From: Helopsaltes ochotensis
Taxonomy: Eukaryota > Chordata > Aves > Passeriformes > Locustellidae
Length of the DNA: 64,000 bases
Reading direction: 5' to 3'
NCBI GenBank assembly: GCA_013400155.1
Contig: VXBM01000674.1
Location: forward strand, 164,460-228,459
The notes under the pieces: generated by a model
What the model was told of the DNA's origin: nothing
Database searches by the model: none
The model's input: only the letters and a program-made list of their open reading frames with translations
Made by a program: the position numbers and the translations under genes
Part shown: positions 26,353-40,000 of the stretch, piece by piece
Layout: each line of letters begins with the position of its first letter
How positions within the stretch are numbered: the first letter of the stretch is position 1

Positions 26353-29300
26353 ACAAACTGTTCTGTAAATCACCATAATACCAGCCTTTATTCAGGAAGG
26401 TACTATGGGATAGGTTTAAATTTATGCATGAACCCTACAAAAATCAAAGGAGTTACAATTAGTGACAAAGTACCAACTTTTTGGCACAGCTCTAAACATG
26501 TGCTCATCACTTACTGCAGTTAAAGACAAATTTACCCACAGGCTTAAACAAGTCGTTGTGTTCCTTTTTGAATGGCCTTTTGTGTGCTGTTCTGTACATA
26601 GCACTTGGCTTCACTCATTTTTCGTGCTCCATTTACTGAGCATTATAGTCTGAGCAGAATTCCACACCAAAGCCTGAAGCACCAGCACTAAAGCACATAT
26701 CAGTTTCGAACCATGTGAACTGAAAAGCCTTCACTGCATCTTAGCAGGAGACCAATACTATTAGCAAAATACTAGGAAAACAAAAGTAGCAGCTATAGAC
26801 ATCAGCATAAAGAACATGGATTCACGACTCCAGCAGCACATCTTCAGAACCAACCAACAGTTCCCTACAGTCTTCCAGTTTGTTCCCACTTTCACAAAAT
26901 GAAGCAATGTGCTTATAAGCAGTTCTCAAATAAACAAGGTACCATATATGGAACTAGAAAAAACACTTAGAAAACAGACACTGATAAAACACAAAAAAAT
27001 TTGCATTGCTGATATTCCAGTCAGAAGCAGCAGGAAGTTTGACTCCAAAGCTAACAGCTTAGCATTCCTTACACTCACAGGTTCACTTTCGCTCATTTGA
27101 AGAGCGGCCATTTTTCAACATGTGTTCAGTGCAAATTGCTAATGACAGGCAAAAAAAGCAGTGACCTTCCATGAGTGATGAATCGATTCTGCCGTGCCTG
27201 TGGCTAATGTTCTTATATTTAACCATGTTAGCATCATGCCAGTCGTAGTTCAGCATTGTTTTCAGTAAAAAAACAAAACCCAAACAAATCTCAGCAACCA
27301 AAAAAAACAAACACACCCTCCTCTTTTTAACTTCAGAAAACATGACTTGTGCAACATCTAGAAATCAAATTTTAGCATGATTCAGCTACTCGATCTGTTG
27401 TTTTTGTCCCTCTGTACGTGCACTGGGCTTGGTGCCCAGCCCTGAAAGAGACAAAGGTAGGAGAGACACAGCTTTGTTTCCACCCACAGCCACTCACTGC
27501 CAGAACCAGCTGCCAGGAGCCAGTTACAGCAGAAATGAGGTGCTGAAGATCTATGACACTCCAATCAGCTAATTTTATTGATTCTTCGGAAGTGACTGGG
27601 TTAATTCACATTTCCTGCACCAAGGTTCCTCTGCAATGGCAATTCCTCACTTGGCCTCCTGGGAATTCTCAATCACTTTCTGTAAGCAGAATTTTGATGA
27701 CATGAGTATTAACCTTTTGTTCTTTAACAGAAGTTGTTAAGTAGCCTCCTGAAAAAAACACTCCATACAGAGGAACCTTCCTGCACAAAGGGAAGTGTTT
27801 TATTTCAACAGATTTCCATCCATGCTGTGCTTGTGCTCCAGCCAGGAACATCACTGCAGTTCAGGGGCACTCCCTGACTGTGAAGGCACTTGACTGAACC
27901 CAACAGGCTCAGCAGAGAAACTGACATTTACCTGCAAGGAGAACTTGGAAGCTGTGGACAAAAGCAGAGTGCAGCATGTAAGGTACCAGAGAAGCCTCCA
28001 GACCCAGCAGTAGCCGAGATGAGACAGGACACAGCACCACTCAGACTGGAACAGCACTTAACTGACACTGCTTTGGAAGGAGAGGGAAAGAGGCACTGAT
28101 TTCTGAACCAGCAAAAATGAGCAGAACATTTCAACTGGGGAAAAAGCGTTGAGAATACTAGATCAATGCCACGGAACACTAGAACTATGAGTGCTGAAAA
28201 GCTAAATATCAAGATAAATGGAAGTCAATCTTCCTCAAGATCAGCTTTGTTTACTGCCTGGATAAGGAAAACAATAACCCTTTTCTAATGATCACCTGAA
28301 TATTTAACAGGTCCAAACACAACATCTTAATAGAGTTTCTGGCAGCTAAAATGCAAAACTAACCATTCAACTTTTATCTCCAAAGTAGTCACTTTGAAAA
28401 AAAAAACCAAAACCATTCAATCATTAAGAGGTTACAGAGGAGACTTTGCATAGAACACATAAAACAACTGCCAAAATGAAGGCCATTCACTCTACAGGAG
28501 CCCCTCCCAAAATCCACTTAGTCCCACATGTACCTCCAACACCACATTGTTGCCCTGATTTTTGCAACCTTTCTGATGTGTTTCTTAACTTTTAGAATGG
28601 AATCAGAATCCTCAATGTTTAGGTAGTGCTTTGCCGTTCTCACGCTGGTGTATCTGTAAGATAAGGTTTGTTTGGGAAATGGATTGGTAAATATCACATA
28701 CCTTTGGATGCAAATTGTACTGACTGACCATCAGCTGGGCCAGTGGAGATGAGAGGTGTTCACCTTCTCATCCAATCCCTGGCATGGACCTGCGGTCTAT
28801 TTAAGAAAGAAAGAATAAACAAAAGGCTCTCTTTTGGGTCCTTCTCCTCGAGTGTCCTGTGTGGTTCTTGCTGAGCTGAACAGCCCACACCACATGTTGA
28901 CAGCAGCCAGGTCTTCAGTCACTCAAGGCTGGGATTGACCCATCCTCTTCCGTGTATTTCTTAGCAGCTAATAAAAGCTCCCTTCTCCTATTACTCATCC
29001 CTAATTTTTGCACTTAACTATTTTAACTATAATATGGGAAAAGCAGGAAAGGAAGACAAGCACAAAAAAAGAGCACACCCTAAACCCCCAAGGCTAAGCC
29101 CATATGCCTGCCTCTTCCTTCAATCTGGACTTTTAGTTCTAGAGACAGTGAGGCCACAATGTGCCAAGACTCTGGAATTAAGGTACCTGTAAGCTGAGTG
29201 ATGGCATTTGTACTGTACAAAGCAGCTTCTTAACTTGTATGAGTCCATAAATATGCGGAACATCCATAACAAACCCTAGAAGTGTCTGGGAAGAACTCAC

Positions 29301-30160
29301 AAAAATCTCAGTTAGTTACACAGATACTGCATATATTATAGAAACTGATTTTTGGAGTCACAAACCAAATGTCTTCTTGTACCACCTCCTCACTTCTGTC
29401 AGTTCAGTGGAGCTCAAAGTAACAAAAGAACCTTGAGAGAGTATTTAGCTTGTTTCATCCATGCAGGTATTTCCAACTCTCAGTCAAACTCTCCCAACTG
29501 TGTTAACTGAGGATAATTTTATAAAATGTGTTTACCATTCTTGTATCTATTTTGACTGATGATAAACCCCTTGTAACTGTCTTTCTTGTCCAAGACAATC
29601 CTATACAAAGTCATAGCCAAATTCACCTGAGTAGAAAAGAATTAAAAGAAAAATGAGACTCACTTCCTGCCTTTCCATGTCTTCATTCTTCCACTAATGA
29701 GAAGGAGAGCATTCTGTGCACACTTTTGAAATGTCTGCCTCATGGTAAACGACCATATAATTACTCTTAATTCTGCTTAATATCCAGTTGCAGTACTCCA
29801 TTCCCCATTCTTTCAGAAAGAAAGGTGTGACGGGATCAGGAGAAGTAGAACTCAGAAGGTAACAAGTGCTTGCAGAATCAATGATCTCAGAAGCAGGTCA
29901 AAACTACTTTAGACAAAAGGCAAATTAACAAAACAAAATGAAAAAGAAGCAACATTTTCCAAGTGTGTGACCAAGTTTAATGATACATTTGTTCTCTGAA
30001 ACATTTGACCATCAATAACATTTCATGGGTTATGACGCCCAGAATGTTACTTCATAGGTGTTTTATATGAATATTTACAAAGACTTTCAAAATTCAGTGG
30101 CACTAAACAAACAAGAACAACTTAAAACTTTAAGCTACAATGCTTAAAAAATGTAAACAT

Positions 30161-30166
30161 TTTATT
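30161..30166 (-). promoter_or_regulatory. Likely WDR44 polyadenylation signal (AATAAA)
   Basis: The minus strand reads AATAAA here, the first canonical hexamer after the stop codon, about 770 nt downstream of it. A GT-rich stretch on the minus strand follows (plus positions about 30102-30122, GTTGTTCTTGTTTGTTT), as expected of a downstream element. An ATTAAA variant occurs nearer the stop at about 30890 and could give a shorter form. Confidence 0.55.
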
Positions 30167-30935
30167 TTACATAGTTGTAAAATATAAGAACTTCCTAATG
30201 CAGCTTAACTTTATCTGGAAGGTGAATATATCCTGGTGCCCGTGAACACGGAATGAGAGAATTCTTTACACAAGTATTGTGCTCCAGTGTGCAAAAAATT
30301 ATATATAAGAAAGGAATCTAAAGTCCACAACAATTAAAAGACAACAAAAAAATTTTCACGTCTTGAAGTTGAGAAATTTATAAAAAACATTTACACATGG
30401 TTGCTGACCCATCAAAAACTTGCATAACTTAAAACTCTGAATATTAGCTATCACAAATTCAAGATCTTTCTCAAACGGAATTTTGTGCAAAGATCAGACT
30501 ACATTATTCAGCATTTTTCCAGCTTTCCCTTCCCACCCGAGTTTCTGACATCTAGTGGCCACAAGCACCACTAAAATGCTTTTGACACAGGTTCTAATTC
30601 GTGCATCTATCCAAAAGGCACACACATGTGCGAGCACAGCTTTGTGCAGAAACCTGTGCAGGTTCACAATGACATTGCAAAACAACTGCTTGTAGAAAGT
30701 TTAGAGTCTAACGTTTGGCAGGATTATTCTTACACATTCCTTTCTATCCTATAAGCCCAGGTGCTAAGAGGCACACTGCTTTCCAAGGATCCAATATTTG
30801 AATAGCCTTAAAATAAAGATTTAAAAATAAATCAGCCTGTAACATTATTATATTAGATACTTTGCTTTTGCCTGCATTATTTATGGAATTTTAATCCCAC
30901 AGTACCATAGCTTTATGCTGTCAGTTGCAAACCAA
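30167..30935 (-). other. WDR44 3' UTR (predicted)
   Basis: AT-rich non-coding sequence between the WDR44 stop codon and the proposed AATAAA signal. A 63-codon minus-strand open frame within it (30494-30685) has no recognisable content and is treated as chance. Confidence 0.55.
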
Positions 30936-31030
30936 CTAAGATACATATTTCTTTTTGTTAATGAAGACTTTAATTGCTCCAGTAAAATCAGCTGATAAAA
31001 GCACTTCTGTGTGATCTGTCTTCAGAGCTC
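30936..31030 (-). CDS. WDR44: WDR44 coding exon 20 with stop codon
   Basis: 95 bp, phase 1 to stop TAG at 30938-30936. The acceptor ends CCTGTTAAG. It encodes ALKTDHTEVLLSADFTGAIK, then VFINKKKYVS. Human ends VFVNKRKNVS. Confidence 0.97.
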
Positions 31031-34000
31031 CTTAACAGGAAAGAGAATAAACTGTTAGTTCATTTTAAAAAAAAATCACACTGTCATTAAAATACATGAC
31101 ATCACTATAATACCCTTCTTCCTTTATCATATTCCTGATTTCTAGACAATACTTCAAGAAACATCTGCATTTCTAGGAAAGAAACCTTTTCATTAATGGT
31201 TGGTGCAGCTCTACCTCCTAACACCTCCAATGTAAAAGCAAAAATCCTAAAGTACTCTAGGATGGGAACTGTACCCCTCATCTCACAGCCTTAGCTTTTA
31301 AGAATTCAACAGCTGCCAAAATGTTCAAGGTGGAATGCTAAGATGGAATATATACCCATGCCACTGCAAGGATTTTTCTTCTCAAGAAACCCCCACCCAG
31401 ATCGAAAGTATTCATCACACTTTTCCTACTCATACCATGGTATCAAGCAGAGATCATCTTAAACACCTACCAGAGGGTATGGGGTCTGGGATCTCTGAAT
31501 CTTCTCCCTTACTTTCAGTTTCTTGCTTTTCAGAAGTTTCCAGTGATACCATCAAACCAGGATTTGGAGCAAAGATCGCAGAGGTGACGACTGCATTGTG
31601 CGCTTCAGAAAGACAATCCAGTTTTGATTACCTTGTCACAATAACTTGTTAATTTTACAAGAATAGCAGGCGTAAGTTCTAGTAAATACACAAGAATCTC
31701 AGTGCTAGTGGCATCAGGCAAACTCAGAATTCAAGGAACAATTGTCATTGTTCTATAATCTTAGGGATTTCAGAAGATGCTCTGAGTGCCCAAAACTAAC
31801 TTGCAAGAGATCCAAAACACATTTAATATAAACATGGCCCACATTTCACAAAAACTCTGGAGCAGATTAAAGAGATCTTTTTTCCCCCACACATTTTTGG
31901 TTTTAGCCTGCTGTGAAAGAGAAAAAAAACCTTGCATTTGTTCTCAAAGTCACTTTTCCATAAAGGATTATGGGTTGATGATTATTTTTGATTTCTACAA
32001 TCAGCCAGCAAAACATTGCATTAATTCCAAATCTTTTACTGAAGCTGGACAAATGCTAAGCTACTCTGTTTCTTGCCATCCCAAAGAGACCCCTGTGAAC
32101 AAGGATTCCTGACAGGCCACCAATTACCATGCATCCTGCTAAGAATTTGTTCACACTAAATGCAGAGCAAATAAAATATTCCAATTTTCAAATCATATGA
32201 GTTTTGATAAAGATCAAAAGCTGGTTTTTACCTTTAATGCCCTCCCAGAAGTCATTTCGGTCTCTTCTTACAGATGTAAACTTGCTCAGGTCATGGTATG
32301 TACTCCAAATGTAAACATATTTATCTTCTGAACCACTTACAATGTAGGTAAAGTCATGGCTAAAGATTCAAAGAAGGAAAAACATTACTTTTCTTAGCTG
32401 TTCAAGCATGCATTGCAGTAGCTCTGCATCTCTAAACTCTGACACTAACTGGGCTACACCCCAGTAAGTAGAGCTGATTTAATCTGGGAAATTTATCTGG
32501 AACAAGGGGACTGAGCCAGATTATCCCACACGCTCCTTTCCAACCTTTGTTCCTGCACTTACAACAATAATAATGGACACACATCATACTGTCCACAGGT
32601 TGCAACTGCTTTCACTTATCCATGGGAGCTCCCAGCTCATCACTCTTGACCAGAGCCTTTTTTTACCTTTGCATTCTGTGCCAAGGATGGCACAATTCAG
32701 AGGCTCAGTTTCATGCCAATGTAGATTATTTAAACAAAACCCTCTGTACTTCAACCACAGCATTTCCCAAATCCAACATCTTGATTGTTACAACATTGTC
32801 TTACCTAAAGCTGGCCTTGATTTGGCTGCTGCTGTTGACATAACCTTTGTACTTCATAGATAGAGACAGATCTCTTAGGTCATACAACCTGATTCTGGAA
32901 TCATTTGATGTCACTAGTATCTAGAAAAGAAATAAATAAATTTAGGAATGGATACAATTAACCATCTGTAACCATTTTTTCATCTACACGTTAATCAGAA
33001 CATAATGTCATTAAAAGAATATAGATTTTATTTTACCACTACTTAGTACTGTATCAGCCTAAATCAGCAAAGAGTAAGGCTCATTTTAGTAGTATTAAAA
33101 GATTTGGCACAAACTTACTAAGCATTAGATATAAACATCAGAATTCAGTACTGGGCCAAAGCTGCACTGAAAGACAGTACCTTATTTTCTCCTGGCAAAG
33201 GTTCAATGCCAGTAATTTTTCTTCCAACTCTATTCCGACCTCTGGTAGAACGCACATGTATTTGTGTGTGGTACTTCAAGTGCTGAAAAGATATCAAAAC
33301 AGGTCTCAATTTGAAAAAATTGTGCAAAAACTGTTGGTTTGCTTCAAGTTCTAACAGGTTTGTTTCCTGGCACTTAAATAACCATGACTTCTAAATCCAT
33401 TTGTTATTTAACATAAAAAAATCCACAGTCTCAAAGTTTTTTTACCTCTGTATCATAAAAGATGCATCTTCCATCGTAGGTGCCTATGACTGCGTATTTG
33501 CCATTCTGACAGAAGTTGGCAGCTGTAATCAATTTTGTCTGCCCATCTACTTCATTCCATAATGCCACTTTTTTGTCAGGAATGTTCCAGAGTCGGAGTT
33601 TTCCATCCAATGAACCACTTAAAAAGTACCTGTCGTCCTGAGAACACACACAAGGTTTAATCTCCGCTTGTGCTACGAGTATGTCCCTACCTTTCTTAAA
33701 ACATTCTCACCCCATTTCCAAACAGCTCCTCTACACATTTTCCCAAAAAGAGTCCTCAGATGAGTTGATTATAATGTTTAAGAAATTTGTGGCAAATGGA
33801 ATTCAGATTCTTACAGGTGTTTGACAGGATAACACATATGCAGTTATATACCTCAGGTCAGAAAATTGCTCACTGTTAGCAGAGGTAGTTTCGACCCTCT
33901 CAATACTCATCTCGCCAGGCTGAAAGCTCCTTTCAGTTTCCCATACATCTACTAGTTCTGTGTGTTTAGGAAACACTGACAAACACTGTTCTTCCACTTG

Positions 34001-37000
34001 AATTTTATTAATATTAGGAAGCTTGATTACAGTATTTTTTCAAAAATCATAAAAAATAAGTTGAAATTAATCTCTGGAGGTCTCTGATCCACCTCCGCTG
34101 CTTGTAGCAAGGACAGTTCCAAAAGTTTGATCAGGCTGTAATGGATTATATTCTGTCAAGTTTTAAAAATTCTCAAGGATTCTGTGGTCTCTGGACAATC
34201 TGTTCAAACTCATTTTGATTTTTTTTTCCCCACAAATATTTAATTACAGTATCTCTCACTGGAAATTCTATTTTTTCACTGCTGTAGTGTAGTTACCCTA
34301 CACTATACCAGCTCTGATGGTACAGCCAACAGACAATTATTCATTTTCCACTTCACATGTACACACGGTTAAACCTCATGGACAGTCCCAGTGAAGTTCA
34401 GCGGATGAACACGAAGTTCTGGAATATTATCCAGGAGGCATTTTTTTGAAGTGCACTAATCTATTATTCAATCATTTTAATTTTTTAATTAAAAAAATGG
34501 GGGAGGAACATTGTAATTTTAAATTCTACCTCTCTAGAAGTAAGAGGGCAGTTACACTTACCCTTGGATGGAAAGCTATTGCAGTGACAAAGTCTATATG
34601 CTGGAAACAGCAAAGACATTCTCTTCTTGATATGTGCCATAATCTGACAGTTTTATCCATAGATGAAGAAAGCAAGAAGTAATTCTGTGAAACAAGAGAA
34701 TTCCACAGTTATTAACAGACATGAAAGCGACTGGAAATATAGAAGCAATTTGATTGGTAGAGCCTTACCAACTTCTATGCTGCCATGAAATTCAACATTT
34801 TAGCTTTTCGAATAAAAAGGTTTATCCAAATTACCATTACTGATTGATCTTTCTTTAAGAGCTGTACACTGACCCCTGGTCATAGAAAATTTTCTGGAAG
34901 AATATCAGTGAAAATGAATACTTGGAATGTAGTTAAAGTATTCAGAGACGAAATGGTACAACAGACTTCAGAGATGCCTGAGATGCCTCAACCAGACTGT
35001 GTTCCTAAAAGTACAACTGCATTTCCATGTGGAGAATTATTTGAATAAATCTGACGTGAAACAAGGTAATTCTCTAATTTTAAAATAGATGTATGTGTTC
35101 AGTAACTTCAGAATATCTACACTTTGCACAAAAAGCAAAGTAACTGAAGACAAGGAAAGCAGTAACATCAAAAAACAGAAACCACACAGCTCCAATGGAA
35201 AATCCTCCCACTCTAAATAATTTACTTTCATTGTTGAATACACTGTAACTGTTACTGGCTTGTTTGGGGATTTTTTAAGACCACTCTTAATTACACAAGC
35301 ATAAGAAGGTTGCTCATTTTGTTCCAACTATTTCAACTAGAATAAATGTTGCCTATACAAAACTCTTGACTTCAAGGATCATTTCATATTGTTTCATGTA
35401 TGGTTCCAGTGGCAACTGACAACAGAAAACAAGAAAAACACAGAAGAACTGTGTAGCCTGTATTAAGGTGCCTTACCTTAGACCAGGAAAGATCAAGAAG
35501 ATCTGCTGTGTGGCCTTTGTACTTGCAAAATGGTCGCTGACGAAACGGGGCATTTTTATCATCTGGGTCTTCATCAACTCCACTGCAAATCTATCACGGA
35601 AATGTATAGAAATATTACCAAATATTAGCTGGAAATATTAACAAGGCACTCACTGCTTAAAAAAAAGGTATAACGACAATAACAATCTGAACAACTCTTA
35701 CTACTTTAAAATAAACAATATTGCACTAATAAACAACCAAAGTAAATGTCAAGTACAACAGGCTGTGAAACATCATCCTGAAATTGCAAAATTAAGAAGT
35801 TCTAAGTTTTCCATTTTTCAGCTCTTACTCAGTGGGATCAGTTTGACAGGAATTTAGGCAAACACCTGAAGACAAGCTTTTGCAACAAAGTATATCAATC
35901 TTAAAAATCGCAGTTCACTTCAGAATATAAACTGTGAGTTCAGGTTTCCAAGTTTCTAGTGCGTATCGTGAAAGACAACCTCCTAGTAAGAGACTAGTTC
36001 AGAATTAATAGGTGTAAAATAATAATTTTTAAAAACCCTAGAAGTTCCTATACAAAATCTCTCCAGGAAAAAAAAAACAAACCCAAACAACCCCAACCAC
36101 TCAAAACATCTTCAGTGTGTGTGGCTTAGCAAGCCCACTCATGAGTTAAAGAGTTAAAGAACGATTGCTGGCCTCCCTGCTTCCCCCTCTGCCAAAACAA
36201 CACACGCTAAATAATACTACTGCCAAGATTTTCACTTTAACCCTGATTTTGTCATCTGTTTTTTTTACACTATTGGATGCCAAAAATAGAAAAAAACCAC
36301 CTTAAATACATTAATTTTAACGGTAAGGTTTACTGCAGTATCTGGAAACTCTACAAGAGTGTCTGAATATCTTTCTTCAGTCATGTTACATTTTTTTCTA
36401 CACGGATATGAAAAATTCAAATGTATCAGGCATCATTATGCTTCTGAGAATCCTATTGCTCACTTTGGCCTTCCTCAGAAAATACAGCAAGTCAGATGTT
36501 AACCACAAGTGATGATCAGAGATAAAACACTAACACAGGAAATTCAATAATGTAAGGTTTTTCTCCTTAGCAGTTCACTCAGCAATCTCCTCTGGCAGGA
36601 GGCCACAGCACCGTTATGCAGATTTTGTAATGTTTTAGATTTAATGATGGGCTTCCTTGCTTGCACCCCCTGTACACGGGATTAACGTACTTGATTGAAG
36701 ACATCTATTGATATGGCAGTTTTACAAAAAGACACAAGCCAAGAAGTCCTTAATGTGTGTTTGGATAAAGCAACAATGAAGATCTGGGATTACAAACCAG
36801 TCCATCTGCTCCCCTCCCAATACCTTGTGTACCTACCCCTGCATCGGTATCAGACTTGGAAGAATTCAGGCTCTCTTGAGAGGGAGACGGGGAGACACGG
36901 CCTAGAACACAGACAGAAACACTATGGTCAACATCAAGTTCCCAAATACCCAGAATTTCTGCTGTTTCAGAGCCCTAGCCACGCATAGAGAGATACCTTC

Positions 37001-40000
37001 TGTGTTGTACTTCATGCGCATGTTGTTGAAATAGTCAAAGGCATTCTTTAAAACCCATATCCTTACTACATTGTCCTGCCCTGCAGATGCCAGTAATCGA
37101 CCACAGTGAGAAAATTTCATTGTCCAAACAGCACCCTGTCAAAATAAATAGATGATTGTTTAAGTCACAAAAAGTGCTTTTCTGCATACCAAGAAGACTT
37201 GCTACAACATCAACTGACTGACAGGATTTCAGACATACACAAGACACCACAAGTAAAAGAAACTATAGATCAAAACACTGATAAGCAATTGTTAAGACTG
37301 GTGGACTGTGCTACACATGCAAAAATAGTTTGAAAGAGAAAGCCCACAGGGCAGATGATTGCAAGACAGGAGGTCAGCACTACCACAGAATTCCACATTA
37401 AGACTGGTACAGTTGTCTGAGGGACTCAGAACCTCCTGTTTGTTTTGTAGAACCGGCAAGTAGTTGCAGCTGCACTTGAGGTTTGCATACTTTTTTTCAA
37501 GTAGAAACTGTAATTGGTTACACCAACTGGCAGCCAAAACGGGTACTACATATATTTGTTATATTCATAATTGGGATCAGGGTTTTGCAAAACCTCTGAT
37601 GATAACAATTCTTTCTCCATTGTGAAATCCAAAGAGTTACTAGTCAATAAAACATAACCACACAAGCAGTATCCCATTTCCTCTTGTACTGAATAAAGAG
37701 CTACTAGGCATTTGACTCCACCAAGCTGCACCAATTCGGAGGAATTTCCTAGGTTTAAGAAGTCAAATGCTGGCATGATGGAAACTAACACAGATTACCA
37801 GCAGGAATGGAAAGTCCATTTGTGGATGACAAGCTTGGAATCTCTGGTTACTGACTGCTGTAGGTCATTATCCTCAGCCCAACACTTAGAGATGAGGGAT
37901 TGCTTCAAATGTCAGACAGCTGCTGTCAGCAGAAGTTTGGGCAATCAGGAATATTAGAATGCATTCCAGACTCTATAGGGAAGCATGCACACTTTAAAGA
38001 GTGATAAATAGGTAAATTTTCCACAGGCAACTCTGCAAATATCCTATCCTGGTTTCTCCCCACCTTATCATTCTGACCCACATGCTCTATTAACCTCTCC
38101 CCACTTATGTCTCCAAAACCTATTAAGTATTTCTGTTCAATACTTGTGTTCATCTGTCTAATAGAGTAATTTATTTACTGCTGAGCATGTCAAGCTTGCT
38201 GCTCTGTGCTCAGTTCTGGTCATGGAAAAGAGCCTATTTCAGCCTAAAGTTGTAACTGCAGGAACCAAAAATCCAAATTCCCACACAACTCTTCAAAGGA
38301 GAGCTCTAGAGAATCCCTGATGCCTGGGAATCTACCTGCTTTTTATTCTCTGAAGATCTGGTCAAACCAGCCAAATTTTCTTCTTTTTTGCCAAACTATT
38401 GTTTTCCAGCATGAAGTTTTTCACAGAGAATAAACCCAACAGTCATTTTTGGAGGTCAGCAAGCAGATGAAAGTGAAAAGTTGAATCTCAGGCTGAGCAG
38501 ATTCAGCAGAACCACAGATGAAAACTGACACCTACCATATGCTCTCCACTGAGATCCTGAACAACTTTAATTTGTTCAAAATCATAAGGTCCCTTGAAGC
38601 CATGTGCTGCTTTGAACTTAACTGGTCTTGTATAGGGCATCCCTTCATCGTCACTGGAAGAGGGATCATCTTGATCTGTGTGAAAGACTAAGAGGAACAC
38701 AAATTCAGCACTACATATTGCAGCACCATTTAATCTGTAAGTAAGCTTTTTGGTAGCAGATTAGTCTTGAATTAGGAAATTTCTATAGGGGATTTTAAGA
38801 TCTTAAAGCAAAATAAGAATAGTATTGCATCAAAGTCTAATAATACATCTGCACGAATTTTAGGCTACAGTGAATTTAAACACAGAACATTGAAAATAAG
38901 AACTGCTGTAATTTCTGTTGTGTCCCTTTCTTGGCACCTGTCTTGCATTCAGCAGATCCTGGATTAAGTGATTTCTATCAGTTTAAAGTGTGCTGAAAAC
39001 AAGTCTATTGGTTTCTTCTCTCTGAGTACACTGCAATGGCCTGGTGATTTGCCCATGAAGTATAAGAATTGCAAAAGAGCTGTGGCCAACAGTCAGTGGC
39101 AACACAAGACACTGAAGTGCAGCAATTCCATGGCACGTATCTCTGCCTGCGATTACATCAGCTTGCTGCAGCACTAGAAGTCTGTCTGAAAGATACACTG
39201 ATGAAACAAGAAGGGGAGAATTCCGTTGTATTTGGGAAATCTAACAGGAGTTTAAGCTATATGAGAATTCTAATTGTGACACTGGCTGCCAGAAAACAAT
39301 CTGATTTACTAAAGTGATGAAGATATAATCCCCACTTCTACCTTTGCTGGAATAATTTTCCAAAAATGTTTACATTTTGATATCAAAACCTCCTTCTAAC
39401 AGTACAACAAAAAATCAGAATATTAAGCTGATTTAGTTAAAAAGGTCTCTCAACTATGACTTTACAAGAATTTATCCCTGTAACCTGGTTGTCTCAAAAT
39501 GCCTACTAAGCTACAAGGTTCAACTCTAAAAACATCGCACCACCAACTGTACAACAGTGGTAGAATGCAGCAGAGTATGTTCCTCTGACAGCTTTGATTC
39601 CTAAAAGCACAAGGATAAACTGACTATCCTATTAAAAAGAAAAAAAAAAAGGATTGAGTATCATTTACCTTCATCTCGAACACTCTTGACCTTATTTACA
39701 GCACGTTCACCATATTCTTCAGCAAGGTGCTTTGCTTTCTTCACAGATTTGCCAAGGAACTTTTTCAGTTGAGTCCTTAAAAGCAAAGGTATTTCTTCAA
39801 CATATAACAATGTAAAATTCTCATTTTTTTACTACTACGAATCAATAATTTTGATTTGAAATGCAATCTTATCTTTTTCATTACTGCTTCTTAAAATAAG
39901 CAGTAAATCTGACAGCAGTCATGCAATTTTCAGTTCAACCACAGAGCTACAGGCTTATGTAAAATCAGATATCACTTGTAAAGTGATTACTTAAAAGGTA

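Larger units (their letters stand above)
20650..30160. other. Intergenic region between the WDR44 3' end and the DOCK11 promoter
   Basis: About 9.5 kb with no conserved coding sequence that I can recognise; all open frames are below about 140 codons and carry no known motif. It contains a degraded CR1 fragment (about 26130-26352), a G-run (25863-25880) and a stretch near 28.8 kb resembling part of a retroviral LTR. The rest looks unique and mildly AT-rich. Confidence 0.6.

Noticed and set aside
32485..32560. Possible CR1 3' tail in a WDR44 intron
   Set aside because: Only a short CCTTTCCAACCT core resembles CR1, and the flanks do not follow the consensus.
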